Assembly (NCBI GenBank): GCA_963848675.1
Contig: CAWKEY010000024.1
Span: forward strand, 186,001-250,000
DNA from: CAWKEY01 sp963848675
GTDB lineage: Bacteria; Pseudomonadota; Gammaproteobacteria; Methylococcales; Methylomonadaceae
Direction of reading: 5' to 3'
DNA length: 64,000 nt
Shown piece by piece: positions 9,612-18,104 of the stretch. The notes beneath the pieces were generated by a model. That model saw nothing but the letters and a program-made list of their open reading frames with translations, did not search any database and was not told the origin of the DNA. A program made the position numbers and the translations under genes. The first letter of the stretch is position 1. Each line of letters opens with the position of its first letter.

Positions 9612-9845
9612 TCATTTTTCCTTAGGGCCTTTGACTGCTAATGAACGAGCTGGATGCACTTTTATCATGCCGGATGGCAGCGATTTAACCAGCATGCCGT
9701 TATTTAAAGCCGGGTGTTTTTCCACGCCGGACTTGTTGTTTGACTTAAGCATGAGTTGTGCCATTTGAGAAAAAATAGCGGGCCTGAGGGCGTTGTCATC
9801 AATACCGGAATGTAAGATGCGAGCCAAATTTTGTGGTGCCTGCAA
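9612..9845 (-). CDS. Doubtful small ORF upstream of the DUF2721 gene
   Basis: 77 codons from a TTG, with the stop one base before the DUF2721 start, so it could be translationally coupled. I recognise no domain. The upstream DNA in another frame gives a plausible ATG start (MMHKAAIPVRFAG), so this may be the tail of a broken gene rather than a real short protein. Confidence 0.22.
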   Translation of the reverse strand: MQAPQNLARILHSGIDDNALRPAIFSQMAQLMLKSNNKSGVEKHPALNNGMLVKSLPSGMIKVHPARSLAVKGPKEK

Positions 9846-9934
9846 AGCGCACCGGAATGGCGGCTTTGTGCATCATGTTGGTGCTTTGGGCAAAGTACAC
9901 TCAATTGACTGAGTGGAAAAGGGCTGTCAGCATT

Positions 9935-9963
9935 AGTAAAGCCGGGCGGGGTATCCGCCCGGC
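9935..9963 (-). terminator. Terminator after the EF-G gene
   Basis: A perfect 9-bp GC stem (GCCGGGCGG / CCGCCCGGC) with a 5-base loop lies 17 bases after the EF-G stop and is followed on the minus strand by TTTACT. The T tract is short, so termination may be partial. Confidence 0.6.
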
Positions 9964-9979
9964 ATAGCTAGCAGGAACG

Positions 9980-12064
9980 TTATTTCTTTTTATTACGTTC
10001 GGTTACTTCTTTGATGACTTCATCAGCCACATTTTTCGGGCACGGCAGGTAGTGCGAGAACTCCATGGAGAACTGGCCGCGTCCTGAAGTCATGGTGCGC
10101 AGGTCGCCGATATAGCCGAACATTTCACTCAACGGTACATCAGATTTTATACGCACGCCGGTTACGCCTGCATCTTGCGATTTAATCATGCCGCGGCGAC
10201 GGTTAAGATCACCGATTACATCGCCGACATGCGCTTCCGGTGTGAAGGTGTCAACTTTCATAATAGGTTCGATCAATTGCGGGCCCGCTTTGGGAATCGT
10301 CTGACGGAACGCTGCTTTAGCCGCAATTTCGAACGCAATAGCCGAAGAGTCCACCGCGTGGAAAGCGCCGTCGGTCAGGATGACTTTGAAGTCCAGGCAA
10401 GGGAAGCCGGCCAATACACCTTTATCCAGCATACTTTTAAAGCCTTTTTCAACCGCAGGCCAGTATTCTCTTGGTACGTTGCCGCCGGTTACCGCTGATT
10501 CAAACACAAAACCGCTGCCCGCTTCGCCTGGCTCAATAATATAGTCAATTCTGCCGTATTGGCCTGAACCACCGGATTGTTTCTTGTGGGTGTAGCTGTC
10601 TTCGACGCGTTTGGTAATAGTTTCGCGGTATGCAACCTGTGGTTTACCGACGATCACATCAACACCGTGGGTACGTCTGAGGATGTCAACTTTAATATCC
10701 AGATGCAGCTCGCCCATACCTTTAAGAATGGTTTCACCACTGTCTTCATCGGTTTCAACATGGAATGAAGGGTCTTCCTGAATCATCTTGCCCAGGGCAA
10801 TACCCATTTTTTCAGACGCGCCTTTATCTTTTGGCGTAATCGCCAATGAGATAACGGGATCAGGGAACACCATGGGTTCCAGGGTTGCAGGAAATTTTGG
10901 ATCGCACAGGGTATGACCGGTTTGCACGTTCTTCATGCCGAGAACCGCAACAATATCACCTGCTTGTGCTGAATCCAGCTCATTACGGGCATCAGCGTGC
11001 ATTTCCACGATGCGGCCAATACGCTCGGTTTTACCGGTGAAGGTATTCAGTACCGAGGTGCCTTTTTCCAGTTTGCCAGAATAGATGCGCAAGAATGTCA
11101 ACGCGCCAAAACGGTCATCCATGATTTTAAATGCCAGGGAACGCAGCGGTTTATTGGCATCAACGATAGCAAAGCTGCCTGTTGGGTTGCCTTCCAGATC
11201 CACTTCCGGCTGGGGTTTGACTTCGGTTGGGCAAGGCAGGTAATCAATAACGCCGTCCAATACCAGTTGCACACCTTTGTTTTTGAAAGATGAGCCGCAG
11301 AAAGTCGGGAAGAAATCCAGATTAATCGTACCTTTGCGGATACAACGCTTGATGGTGTCAATATCGGGTTCTTCACCTTCAAGATATTTTTCCATGACAT
11401 CGTCAAACTGATCAGCGACTTCATCAATCAATTTTTCGCGCCATTTTTCGACATCAGCCACCATGTCAACAGGAACGTCCTGAATGGTGTAATTTAATGG
11501 ATCGCCAGAATCATCCCATATCCATGCCTTGCGCGTTAAGACATCGACCACGCCGGAAAAATCATCTTCTCTGCCAATGGGCAGGGTCATAACCAGCGGA
11601 TGAGCGCCCAACACCTCTTCAACCTGTTTAACAACGCGATAGAAATCGGCGCCGATACGGTCCAGTTTGTTGATATAGATGACGCGGGATACTTCAGAAT
11701 CGTTCGCATAACGCCAGTTAGTTTCTGACTGAGGTTCAACACCGCCTGAGCCGCAGAATACGCCGATACCGCCGTCCAGTACTTTCAGTGAGCGGTATAC
11801 TTCAATGGTGAAGTCAACGTGTCCGGGGGTGTCGATGATGTTAAAGCGGTGGTCTTTCCAGAAACAGGTAGTCGCCGCGGACTGGATGGTGATGCCGCGC
11901 TCCTGCTCTTGTTCCATGAAGTCGGTGGTCGCCGCGCCATCATGCACTTCGCCGATTTTATGAATCTTGCCGGTGAGCTTTAAAATACGCTCGGTGGTGG
12001 TTGTTTTACCGGCATCGACATGCGCGAAGATACCAATATTTCTGTAAAGCGATAAATCAGTCAT
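9980..12064 (-). CDS. fusA: Translation elongation factor G, second-type paralogue
   Basis: 694 residues. GTPase domain with AHVDAGKT (14-21), a DTPGHVD box and INKLD, then domains II-V, all with normal EF-G length. EF-G drives tRNA-mRNA translocation on the ribosome and, with RRF, ribosome recycling. The N-terminus (LSLYRNIGIFAHVDAGKTTT) and the C-terminal SGRGQFSMEFSHYLPCP resemble the stand-alone FusA2-type factors of Vibrio and Shewanella. The gene also lies outside a str operon (no rpsL, rpsG or tuf nearby). A second, canonical fusA is therefore expected elsewhere. ATG start with an upstream purine-rich stretch. Family certain; the paralogue class is from memory. Confidence 0.93.
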   Translation of the reverse strand: MTDLSLYRNIGIFAHVDAGKTTTTERILKLTGKIHKIGEVHDGAATTDFMEQEQERGITIQSAATTCFWKDHRFNIIDTPGHVDFTIEVYRSLKVLDGGIGVFCGSGGVEPQSETNWRYANDSEVSRVIYINKLDRIGADFYRVVKQVEEVLGAHPLVMTLPIGREDDFSGVVDVLTRKAWIWDDSGDPLNYTIQDVPVDMVADVEKWREKLIDEVADQFDDVMEKYLEGEEPDIDTIKRCIRKGTINLDFFPTFCGSSFKNKGVQLVLDGVIDYLPCPTEVKPQPEVDLEGNPTGSFAIVDANKPLRSLAFKIMDDRFGALTFLRIYSGKLEKGTSVLNTFTGKTERIGRIVEMHADARNELDSAQAGDIVAVLGMKNVQTGHTLCDPKFPATLEPMVFPDPVISLAITPKDKGASEKMGIALGKMIQEDPSFHVETDEDSGETILKGMGELHLDIKVDILRRTHGVDVIVGKPQVAYRETITKRVEDSYTHKKQSGGSGQYGRIDYIIEPGEAGSGFVFESAVTGGNVPREYWPAVEKGFKSMLDKGVLAGFPCLDFKVILTDGAFHAVDSSAIAFEIAAKAAFRQTIPKAGPQLIEPIMKVDTFTPEAHVGDVIGDLNRRRGMIKSQDAGVTGVRIKSDVPLSEMFGYIGDLRTMTSGRGQFSMEFSHYLPCPKNVADEVIKEVTERNKKK

Positions 12065-12166
12065 GTGTTTACTCTAAGTTGGGCATAAAAAACTTTTCTG
12101 GTGACCACCCTTCAGTTCCAGCTCAAGGAGCGGTAACTCAGGAGGGTTCGGACCGGGGCTGATGCG

Positions 12167-12301
12167 CTAAATACCAGAAGCCTTATTCAGTTGACCCAAG
12201 GCCATGATGACTGGGAAACCATCGGGTTGGATGAAACGCGTCGGGCGGGACTCGAGTAGATAGCTCAAAGCCAAGTAAGCAGGCGTTTTTAAAGTCACCA
12301 T
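12167..12301 (-). CDS. Possible 44-residue ORF in the EF-G leader
   Basis: An ATG-initiated frame of 44 codons ends about 100 bp before the EF-G start on the same strand. It reads MVTLKTPAYLALSYLLESRP and continues to LNKASGI. Codon composition looks protein-like, but there is no clear ribosome site and no family I recognise. It could be a small protein, an upstream regulatory ORF or chance. Confidence 0.22.
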   Translation of the reverse strand: MVTLKTPAYLALSYLLESRPTRFIQPDGFPVIMALGQLNKASGI

Positions 12302-12770
12302 CACCGCTCACTAGTCCAGCTTCGAAAGCTGACTATTTTAACCTAAAAACTTTGTAAAGATAAAAGAAAACCATTTGTTAGTCTAACTGGGCTGAGTGCA
12401 CTCGAATGTACTGAAAACAGATTACTGCACAGATCTTGTGTTCAGGCGCTTGGTTGTGAATGGCGCGGCAGGTGGAAATAGGCATAGTTATGGAGAGTTT
12501 GGCGCTGTGTTGCGGGTACTGATTTAGGAACGCGGATCAAGTAACTTGCGCAACTCTGAGCAACATTTTTTTGCGTAGGTGCGGATTTATCCGCACTGTG
12601 CGAATAAATTCACACCTACACATGTTCAACTTATTTCGTGCGCATTACTTAACGGAATTGTGGTTTGAACCGGCATCTGTTGGATAGAGGCGGTAATCAT
12701 GATTTTAAATACCCGCAAGGGCGGACATGTGAACGCGGTGGAGATAACCCAAAGCTGCGTAGTCCTGATG
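12302..12770. other. Intergenic stretch without recognised gene
   Basis: Between the EF-G leader and nasA I see no gene of convincing size on either strand. The only clear structure is the palindromic repeat at 12575-12619. Confidence 0.5.
12575..12619. repeat. REP-like palindromic repeat
   Basis: GTAGGTGCGGATTTATCCGC is followed by GTGCGAATAAATTCACACCTAC, an imperfect 45-bp inverted repeat. The core resembles the dispersed 'GTAGGAGCGGATTTATCCGC' elements common in gammaproteobacteria. Confidence 0.8.
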
Positions 12771-15419
12771 CTACTGGAGTAAGGCCTTAATCTCGGGCAC
12801 GCAGGAGCCGCAATTCGTGCCTGCCTTCAGGCAAAGGCCGACTTCCTGATGGGTTTTCAGTCCTTGTTCTTTGATGGCTGTTTTGATGGTTTGCTGGCCG
12901 ACATTAAAACAGGCGCAGACGATTTCGCCTGCATCGGCAATACCCAGGGGAGGGCATCCGCTGAGTAACGCCCGGCGCTCTGCTGTGGTTAATTGTGTGT
13001 TGCCAAACAACCGGGTCAAGTAATTGCGTTCCGGAAGTCTGCCGCCGGCGCTGATAAAAATAACGCCTTGCAGTTGCTCACCGGCAAACTGGGCGGCCCG
13101 GAAATTGCCCTTGGCTGGATCCTGATAGGCTTGCCAGTTGTCTGCAGTAAAGCCGTTCTTTATGGCCCATTCCGGCCAGTTTTCGGGCATCGTGTCCCCC
13201 GCCAATTCATAACGGTAAAACTGGTCGCCTTTAATCTTGACCCAATAATCTGAAGTGAGCTGTGCCAACTCCTGCCTCGACAAGATAAAGCCTTGCCATA
13301 CCGGTATATAGGGTTTGATGCGCACCGGGGTGTGTTTGCTTTCCGGTTGTTTGGAAATGGGGTCGACGATGGGATTGACCAGCGCTCCCATGCGTCCATG
13401 GCTGGCATATTGCGCTGTCCAATGCATCGGCACAAATACGTTGCCCGGTTGCTGGCTGCCGGTTATCTGTACGCGGGCCAGCATCGATCCCCAGCGGCTT
13501 TCGATGCGGGCCAGAGCATCCTGCAGCACATGGTAACGGGCGGCATCAACAGGATGGATTTCGACAAACGGCTCGGGCTTGTGTTGATTGAGTTTGGCTG
13601 CAATGGCCGTGCGCGTCATGGTATGCCATTGATCGCGCAAGCGGCCGGTATTCAAAATCAGCGGATAGTCGTCATCCGGCAGCAGGCCGGGCGAGATGGG
13701 GGTGATGGCGATAAACTGGGCTTTGCCGGACGGCGTATAAAACCGCCCGTCGTCAAATAAGCGCGCCCTTCCGTGGGGATAGTGTTGATTAACCGGCCAT
13801 TGCGTCGGCTGCAGGTGCTCGTACTCCAGCGGGCCGATAGTGGCAAACGCCGATATGTCAAAATCACGCTGACCTGTGTTTTCAAACCCCGACAAGGCCG
13901 CGTGTTCACGAAAAATTTCTACCGGGCTCTGGTAATTAAACGCCTGCTCAAAGCCCATGCGCTGCGCGACTTGCGTAATGATCCACCAATCCGGTTTGGC
14001 GTTGCCTGCCGGTTTAAATAAGGTCCGCTGCCGGGAAATACGCCGCTCGGAGTTGGTGACGGTGCCGTCTTTTTCGCTCCAGCCTTGCGCGGGCAAAAGC
14101 ACATGCGCCAGCGCAGTGGTATCGGTGTCGGCGATGCAATCGGATACCACGACAAATTCACAGCCTTGCAAGGCATGTTTCACTTTATCGGCATTAGGCA
14201 GACTGACTACCGGATTGGTGCCCATGATCCACACGGCTTTGATTTGGCCATCGTAAATGGCATCGAATAACTCGACGGCGGCAAGCCCCGGTTTTGTCGC
14301 AATCTGCTGGCTGCCCCAAAATCGCGCCACGCGATCGATGTCATCGGCATTGCTAAAATCCATGTGTGCAGCCAACTGGTGCGACAGACCGCCGACTTCG
14401 CGTCCGCCCATGGCGTTAGGCTGGCCGGTCAATGAGAACGGCCCGCTGCCGGGCTTGCCGATTTTTCCGGTTGCCAGATGGCAGTTGATAATGGCATTGA
14501 CTTTATCGGTGCCCGATGACGACTGGTTGATGCCCTGGCTGTACAGGCTCATGACTTTTTCGGTGCTGGCGAACCAATCGTAAAAACAGTGCAGGTCTTC
14601 TGTCTTCAATCGGCATTGCGCGGCAACGTGCTCGATACTGCAGTCCGCAGCCGCAGCCGCAGCTAGTGCATCGGCATGGCCTTCGGTGTGTTGTTCGATA
14701 TAGGTTGAGTCGGTACGCGGTGCGTACCCTAAGGCAAGGTAACGTAGCAAACCATTAAACAGCCAGGCATCGCTGCCGCTGGCCAGCGGCAAATGCAAAT
14801 CGGCACTATCGCAGCTGGCGGTGCGGCGCGGGTCGATCACGACAACTTTTAATGACGGATTGGCCTCTTTGGCCGCGCGTATGCGTTGAAAGCTGACCGG
14901 ATGACACCAGGCCGTATTGGAGCCAATGAGTACGATCAGTCCGGCGTGTTCAAAATCTTCATAACAGCCCGGCACAGTATCGGCGCCGAATGCGCGTTTA
15001 TGCCCCGCTACCGAAGATGACATGCACAAGCGGCTATTGGTATCCATATTGCCGCTGCCGATGAAGCCTTTCATCAGTTTGTTGGCGACATAGTAGTCTT
15101 CGGTCAAGAGTTGTCCTGAGCCATAAATCGCCACAGCATCAGGGCCGTGTTTTTCGATGGTGCTGAGAAACCGTTCAGCGACCAAATCCAGGGCTTCTGT
15201 CCAGCCGGTCTCGCGGCCAAACACTTTGGGTTGTAACAGCCGGCCTTTCAGTTCAATCGTGTCGCCCAGCGCCGAGCCTTTCGAGCATAGCCGGCCGAAG
15301 TTGGCAGGATGGCTGTTATCGCCTTTGATGCCAAGGCGATGATTGCTTGCATCGGCCTGTGCGCTAATACCGCAGCCGACGCCGCAGTATGGACAAGTGG
15401 TTTGAATGATTTTTTTCAT
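12771..15419 (-). CDS. nasA: Assimilatory nitrate reductase, molybdenum catalytic subunit
   Basis: 882 residues from the chosen start (MKKIIQTTCPYCGVGCG). Cys9, Cys12, Cys16 and Cys45 bind the N-terminal [4Fe-4S] cluster. A Mo-bis-MGD oxidoreductase fold and molydopterin-dinucleotide-binding domain follow. The last ~55 residues form a BFD-like [2Fe-2S] domain (VCACFNV...CLKAGTNCGSCVPEI), typical of NasA in gammaproteobacteria. It reduces nitrate to nitrite in the cytoplasm using electrons from the FAD subunit encoded just upstream. An in-frame start 26 codons earlier exists, but it adds residues outside the family pattern. It is last in the minus-strand nitrate operon, 86 bp after the FAD subunit gene. 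Confidence 0.95.
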   Translation of the reverse strand: MKKIIQTTCPYCGVGCGISAQADASNHRLGIKGDNSHPANFGRLCSKGSALGDTIELKGRLLQPKVFGRETGWTEALDLVAERFLSTIEKHGPDAVAIYGSGQLLTEDYYVANKLMKGFIGSGNMDTNSRLCMSSSVAGHKRAFGADTVPGCYEDFEHAGLIVLIGSNTAWCHPVSFQRIRAAKEANPSLKVVVIDPRRTASCDSADLHLPLASGSDAWLFNGLLRYLALGYAPRTDSTYIEQHTEGHADALAAAAAADCSIEHVAAQCRLKTEDLHCFYDWFASTEKVMSLYSQGINQSSSGTDKVNAIINCHLATGKIGKPGSGPFSLTGQPNAMGGREVGGLSHQLAAHMDFSNADDIDRVARFWGSQQIATKPGLAAVELFDAIYDGQIKAVWIMGTNPVVSLPNADKVKHALQGCEFVVVSDCIADTDTTALAHVLLPAQGWSEKDGTVTNSERRISRQRTLFKPAGNAKPDWWIITQVAQRMGFEQAFNYQSPVEIFREHAALSGFENTGQRDFDISAFATIGPLEYEHLQPTQWPVNQHYPHGRARLFDDGRFYTPSGKAQFIAITPISPGLLPDDDYPLILNTGRLRDQWHTMTRTAIAAKLNQHKPEPFVEIHPVDAARYHVLQDALARIESRWGSMLARVQITGSQQPGNVFVPMHWTAQYASHGRMGALVNPIVDPISKQPESKHTPVRIKPYIPVWQGFILSRQELAQLTSDYWVKIKGDQFYRYELAGDTMPENWPEWAIKNGFTADNWQAYQDPAKGNFRAAQFAGEQLQGVIFISAGGRLPERNYLTRLFGNTQLTTAERRALLSGCPPLGIADAGEIVCACFNVGQQTIKTAIKEQGLKTHQEVGLCLKAGTNCGSCVPEIKALLQ

Positions 15420-15505
15420 GAGAAATCTCGTTGGGTTGTATCTTTTCACAACCCGATGCATCAACAAGTCGTAAATGTTGGTTTGTAAAAGCAACAACCC
15501 GCGAC

Positions 15506-16723
15506 TTACATGGCATACGCTTTACCAAACACCAGTGTGTCTCTTATGCCGGAAATATCCGGTTCTTGCTCCAGCAATTCCTGATACCACTGGCCATCTG
15601 CGGTATCGCCATACAAAACCGCGCCCACCACTCGATTAGCTTTAAGCACCAGTTTTTTGTATATCCCCAAGCCAGGGTCGGTGAACAGAATGCTTTCACT
15701 GCTGTTATCGCCAATAAAATCACCGACAGAAAATAGCTTGATGCCGGTCACTTTGAGCTGGGTCGCTGCGGGCAAGGTGACGTATTCGGCAACTCCGTGA
15801 GCGCTGAGGTGATTAGCGCAGACCTTGGCCTGCTCAAACAGCGGGGCGACCAGGCCAAAGGTAGCGCCGCGGTGCTGGATACACTCGCCGACCGCATAAA
15901 TGCTGGGGTCGTAGCTTTGCAGGGTGTCATTCACTACTATGCCGCGTTCGCAATACAGGCCGGCCTGCTGAGCCAGCGCCATATTTGGACGTACGCCGAT
16001 CGCCATAATGAACAAATCGCAGGCCAGCTCACTGCCGTCGGCAAAATGTACAGCGCTGACATGGCCCTGATCATTACCCAGCAATGCTTTCAATTGGGCG
16101 GACATTTTGAATGCTATGCCGCGTTGTTCCAGTTCGGTCTGCAGCATTCTTGCGGCAGGTTTGTCCAGTTGCCGGTTTAGCAACAGCTCGTGATTATGAA
16201 TCACCGTCACCTTCATGCCTCTAAGCACCAGCCCATTAGCGGCTTCCAGACCTAACAAGCCGCCGCCCAGAATCACCGCATGGTTATGGCTGTTGCTATA
16301 GGCCAGCATCTTGTTGACATCGATAATGTCCCTAAAACTAATCACGCCGTCCAAATCCTTGCCAGGCACTTCTGCGATGACGGCTTTAGAGCCGGTGGCG
16401 ATTAGCAAGCGGTCATAGGCGGCAACGGTGCCGTCCTTTGCCGTCACGCGGCGGGCTTTTCTGTTGATGCCGACCACGGCTTTATCGGCTCCGGTATGCA
16501 GAGTGATGCCATGGTCGAGATACCATTGCCGGTCATTGATGACAATATCCTCAATAGTTTTGTCGCCAGCCAGTACCGCAGACAGCATGATGCGGTTGTA
16601 GTTGCCATAAGGTTCGGCACCGAACACGGTAATGTCGTATTGACCGGGCGCGGCGGCCAAGAGCTCTTCCACCGTGCGCATGCCGGCCATGCCGTTGCCG
16701 ATGACAACCAAGCGTTGTTTCAT
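15506..16723 (-). CDS. FAD-dependent electron-transfer subunit of nitrate reductase (NasB/NirB-N-like)
   Basis: 405 residues, a pyridine nucleotide-disulphide oxidoreductase of the NirB N-terminal/rubredoxin reductase type. It has an FAD-binding VVIGNGMAGMRTVEELLA at the N-terminus, an NAD(H)-binding VILGGGLLGLEAANGL near residue 150 and an IYAVGEC box near 285. Placed immediately before nasA, it most likely passes NAD(P)H electrons to NasA's C-terminal [2Fe-2S] domain. It lacks the BFD and sirohaem domains of NirB. Naming in this family varies (nasB, nasC), so no symbol is given. A palindromic repeat separates it from the PhzF gene. Confidence 0.87.
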   Translation of the reverse strand: MKQRLVVIGNGMAGMRTVEELLAAAPGQYDITVFGAEPYGNYNRIMLSAVLAGDKTIEDIVINDRQWYLDHGITLHTGADKAVVGINRKARRVTAKDGTVAAYDRLLIATGSKAVIAEVPGKDLDGVISFRDIIDVNKMLAYSNSHNHAVILGGGLLGLEAANGLVLRGMKVTVIHNHELLLNRQLDKPAARMLQTELEQRGIAFKMSAQLKALLGNDQGHVSAVHFADGSELACDLFIMAIGVRPNMALAQQAGLYCERGIVVNDTLQSYDPSIYAVGECIQHRGATFGLVAPLFEQAKVCANHLSAHGVAEYVTLPAATQLKVTGIKLFSVGDFIGDNSSESILFTDPGLGIYKKLVLKANRVVGAVLYGDTADGQWYQELLEQEPDISGIRDTLVFGKAYAM

Positions 16724-16746
16724 AACATCATCTCGATTAGATCCGT

Positions 16747-16785
16747 TGTGGGAGCGATTTTGTGGGAGCGACGCCTACGTCGCGA
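16747..16785. repeat. REP-like repeat in the nitrate operon
   Basis: TGTGGGAGCG occurs twice, followed by GCGACGCCTACGTCGC, a short hairpin of the 'GTGGGAGCGACG...CGTCGCGA' class. The same GCGACG-CCTT-CGTCGC hairpin recurs at 29194-29209. Confidence 0.7.
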
Positions 16786-16816
16786 TTAAAGACCCATGCA
16801 TCGCTCACACCATTCC

Positions 16817-17767
16817 TTAACCCGCCACGATGGCAGGAATGGTCATCATGCCTTCGGCCACCATCACCGCATCGCCGCCGACGCGGATGGTCATCGAGTC
16901 TTCGCGTTTGTGATCCATTTCCAGATTGATCACACTGCGGCGATGACTCAAGTCACCCCGGTCGACCGCGAACGTGTAAGTACCTTTCTGCATGTGCTCG
17001 AAAGAACACAAATATCCTGCAAACGCCGGCATGGCCGAGCCGACCGGCGGATCATCGTGCATGGCGATATTGGGGCCAACCAGACGGGCATTGAAATCGG
17101 CATCCTGAAACGGCGTTTTCGAAGAGAATAGTAAAATTTCCTGGGCTGCGGTTTGCGGGGCGATAGACTCGCTCCAGGCCTGGAAATTAAAGCGCGCTTG
17201 TCTGACCGTTTCGTAGCGATAAACCGGCACAATCAAATACGGAAAGCCGCAAGACACCAGGCGAGTTGACCATTTTTTATGGTCAATTTCTTTTTCGGGA
17301 ATGCCAAGAAAACCTGCCAGCTCGCTGTCGCTGGGTGCAAAGCGGTCGACAACCGGTTTCACCCTGCCGGTAAATTGCACAAATCCGGGCTGGCCGTTGG
17401 CGTTGGTGATGTTGGCATGGATGGGGCCGGCATTTTGTTCAAACACCACCGGCGTATAGCTGCCAGTCAAGGCGATATCGCCGCAGGCGGCCAGCACAAA
17501 AGCGGTGGCGATCACCGGATGCCCGGCAAAATCAATCTCCCGTGCCGGCGAGAAAATACGTATTCGCCTGCTGACGGCGCCGGCTGCGGCGGGTGACAGA
17601 GGGTTGTTATGATGAAATACAAATACAGTTTCCGTTAAGTTTAATTCCCTGGCGATCAGCTGCATCTGGTGCTGCTTTAAGCCGTCAGCGTTGGGGAAAA
17701 CCGCAATTTGTGCACCGCTGAAAATCTGTTGGGTGAATGCATCGGCAATAAAATATTTAAAGTTCAT
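16817..17767 (-). CDS. PhzF-family isomerase/epimerase-like protein
   Basis: 316 residues from MNFKYFIADAFTQQ, a typical PhzF start; the first ten codons of the longest frame do not fit. PhzF folds have two diaminopimelate-epimerase-like halves. Seen here are NLTETVF with the conserved Glu, EIDFAGHPVIAT in the first half and the DDPPVGSAMPAF signature in the second. PhzF itself isomerises a dihydro-anthranilate in phenazine synthesis, but most homologues have unknown substrates. The start overlaps the nirD end by 11 bases, so it is translationally tied to the nitrite reductase genes. No phenazine genes are nearby. Family secure, role unknown. Confidence 0.88.
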   Translation of the reverse strand: MNFKYFIADAFTQQIFSGAQIAVFPNADGLKQHQMQLIARELNLTETVFVFHHNNPLSPAAAGAVSRRIRIFSPAREIDFAGHPVIATAFVLAACGDIALTGSYTPVVFEQNAGPIHANITNANGQPGFVQFTGRVKPVVDRFAPSDSELAGFLGIPEKEIDHKKWSTRLVSCGFPYLIVPVYRYETVRQARFNFQAWSESIAPQTAAQEILLFSSKTPFQDADFNARLVGPNIAMHDDPPVGSAMPAFAGYLCSFEHMQKGTYTFAVDRGDLSHRRSVINLEMDHKREDSMTIRVGGDAVMVAEGMMTIPAIVAG

Positions 17768-18104
17768 TGCCGGACTCCTGCACGTTGACTTCAACACGGT
17801 GGTTGTTAATGCGAATGGCGTAAACGGGTATTGTTACCATTTCATCTTCCAGGCAAACGCCGGTTTGCAGATTAAAATGCTGTTTATACAAAGGCGAGGC
17901 GACTACCGGCTGACCATTAATGTCGCCGATCAGACCGCGCGATATCACATTTGCGTTGCCGAAGGGGTCGTAATTGTTGATGGCGTAACACGCACCGCCC
18001 GGATGCAGGTAAAAGATGGCCACCTGCTGCCCCCCTATCAGCGCGCATACCCCCGAATTCGGCTGTAAATCATCAACGCCGCACACATCTTGCCACTCTG
18101 TCAT
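17757..18104 (-). CDS. nirD: Nitrite reductase (NADH) small subunit
   Basis: 115 residues of the NirD type, a Rieske-fold protein that lacks the Cys/His ligands of true Rieske centres. The C-X-H pairs are absent here, as expected. It has YDPFGNANVISRGLIGDING and SPLYKQHFNLQTG, the usual NirD blocks. It partners NirB in six-electron reduction of nitrite to ammonium. Its ATG overlaps the nirB stop by one base. Confidence 0.94.
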   Translation of the reverse strand: MTEWQDVCGVDDLQPNSGVCALIGGQQVAIFYLHPGGACYAINNYDPFGNANVISRGLIGDINGQPVVASPLYKQHFNLQTGVCLEDEMVTIPVYAIRINNHRVEVNVQESGNEL

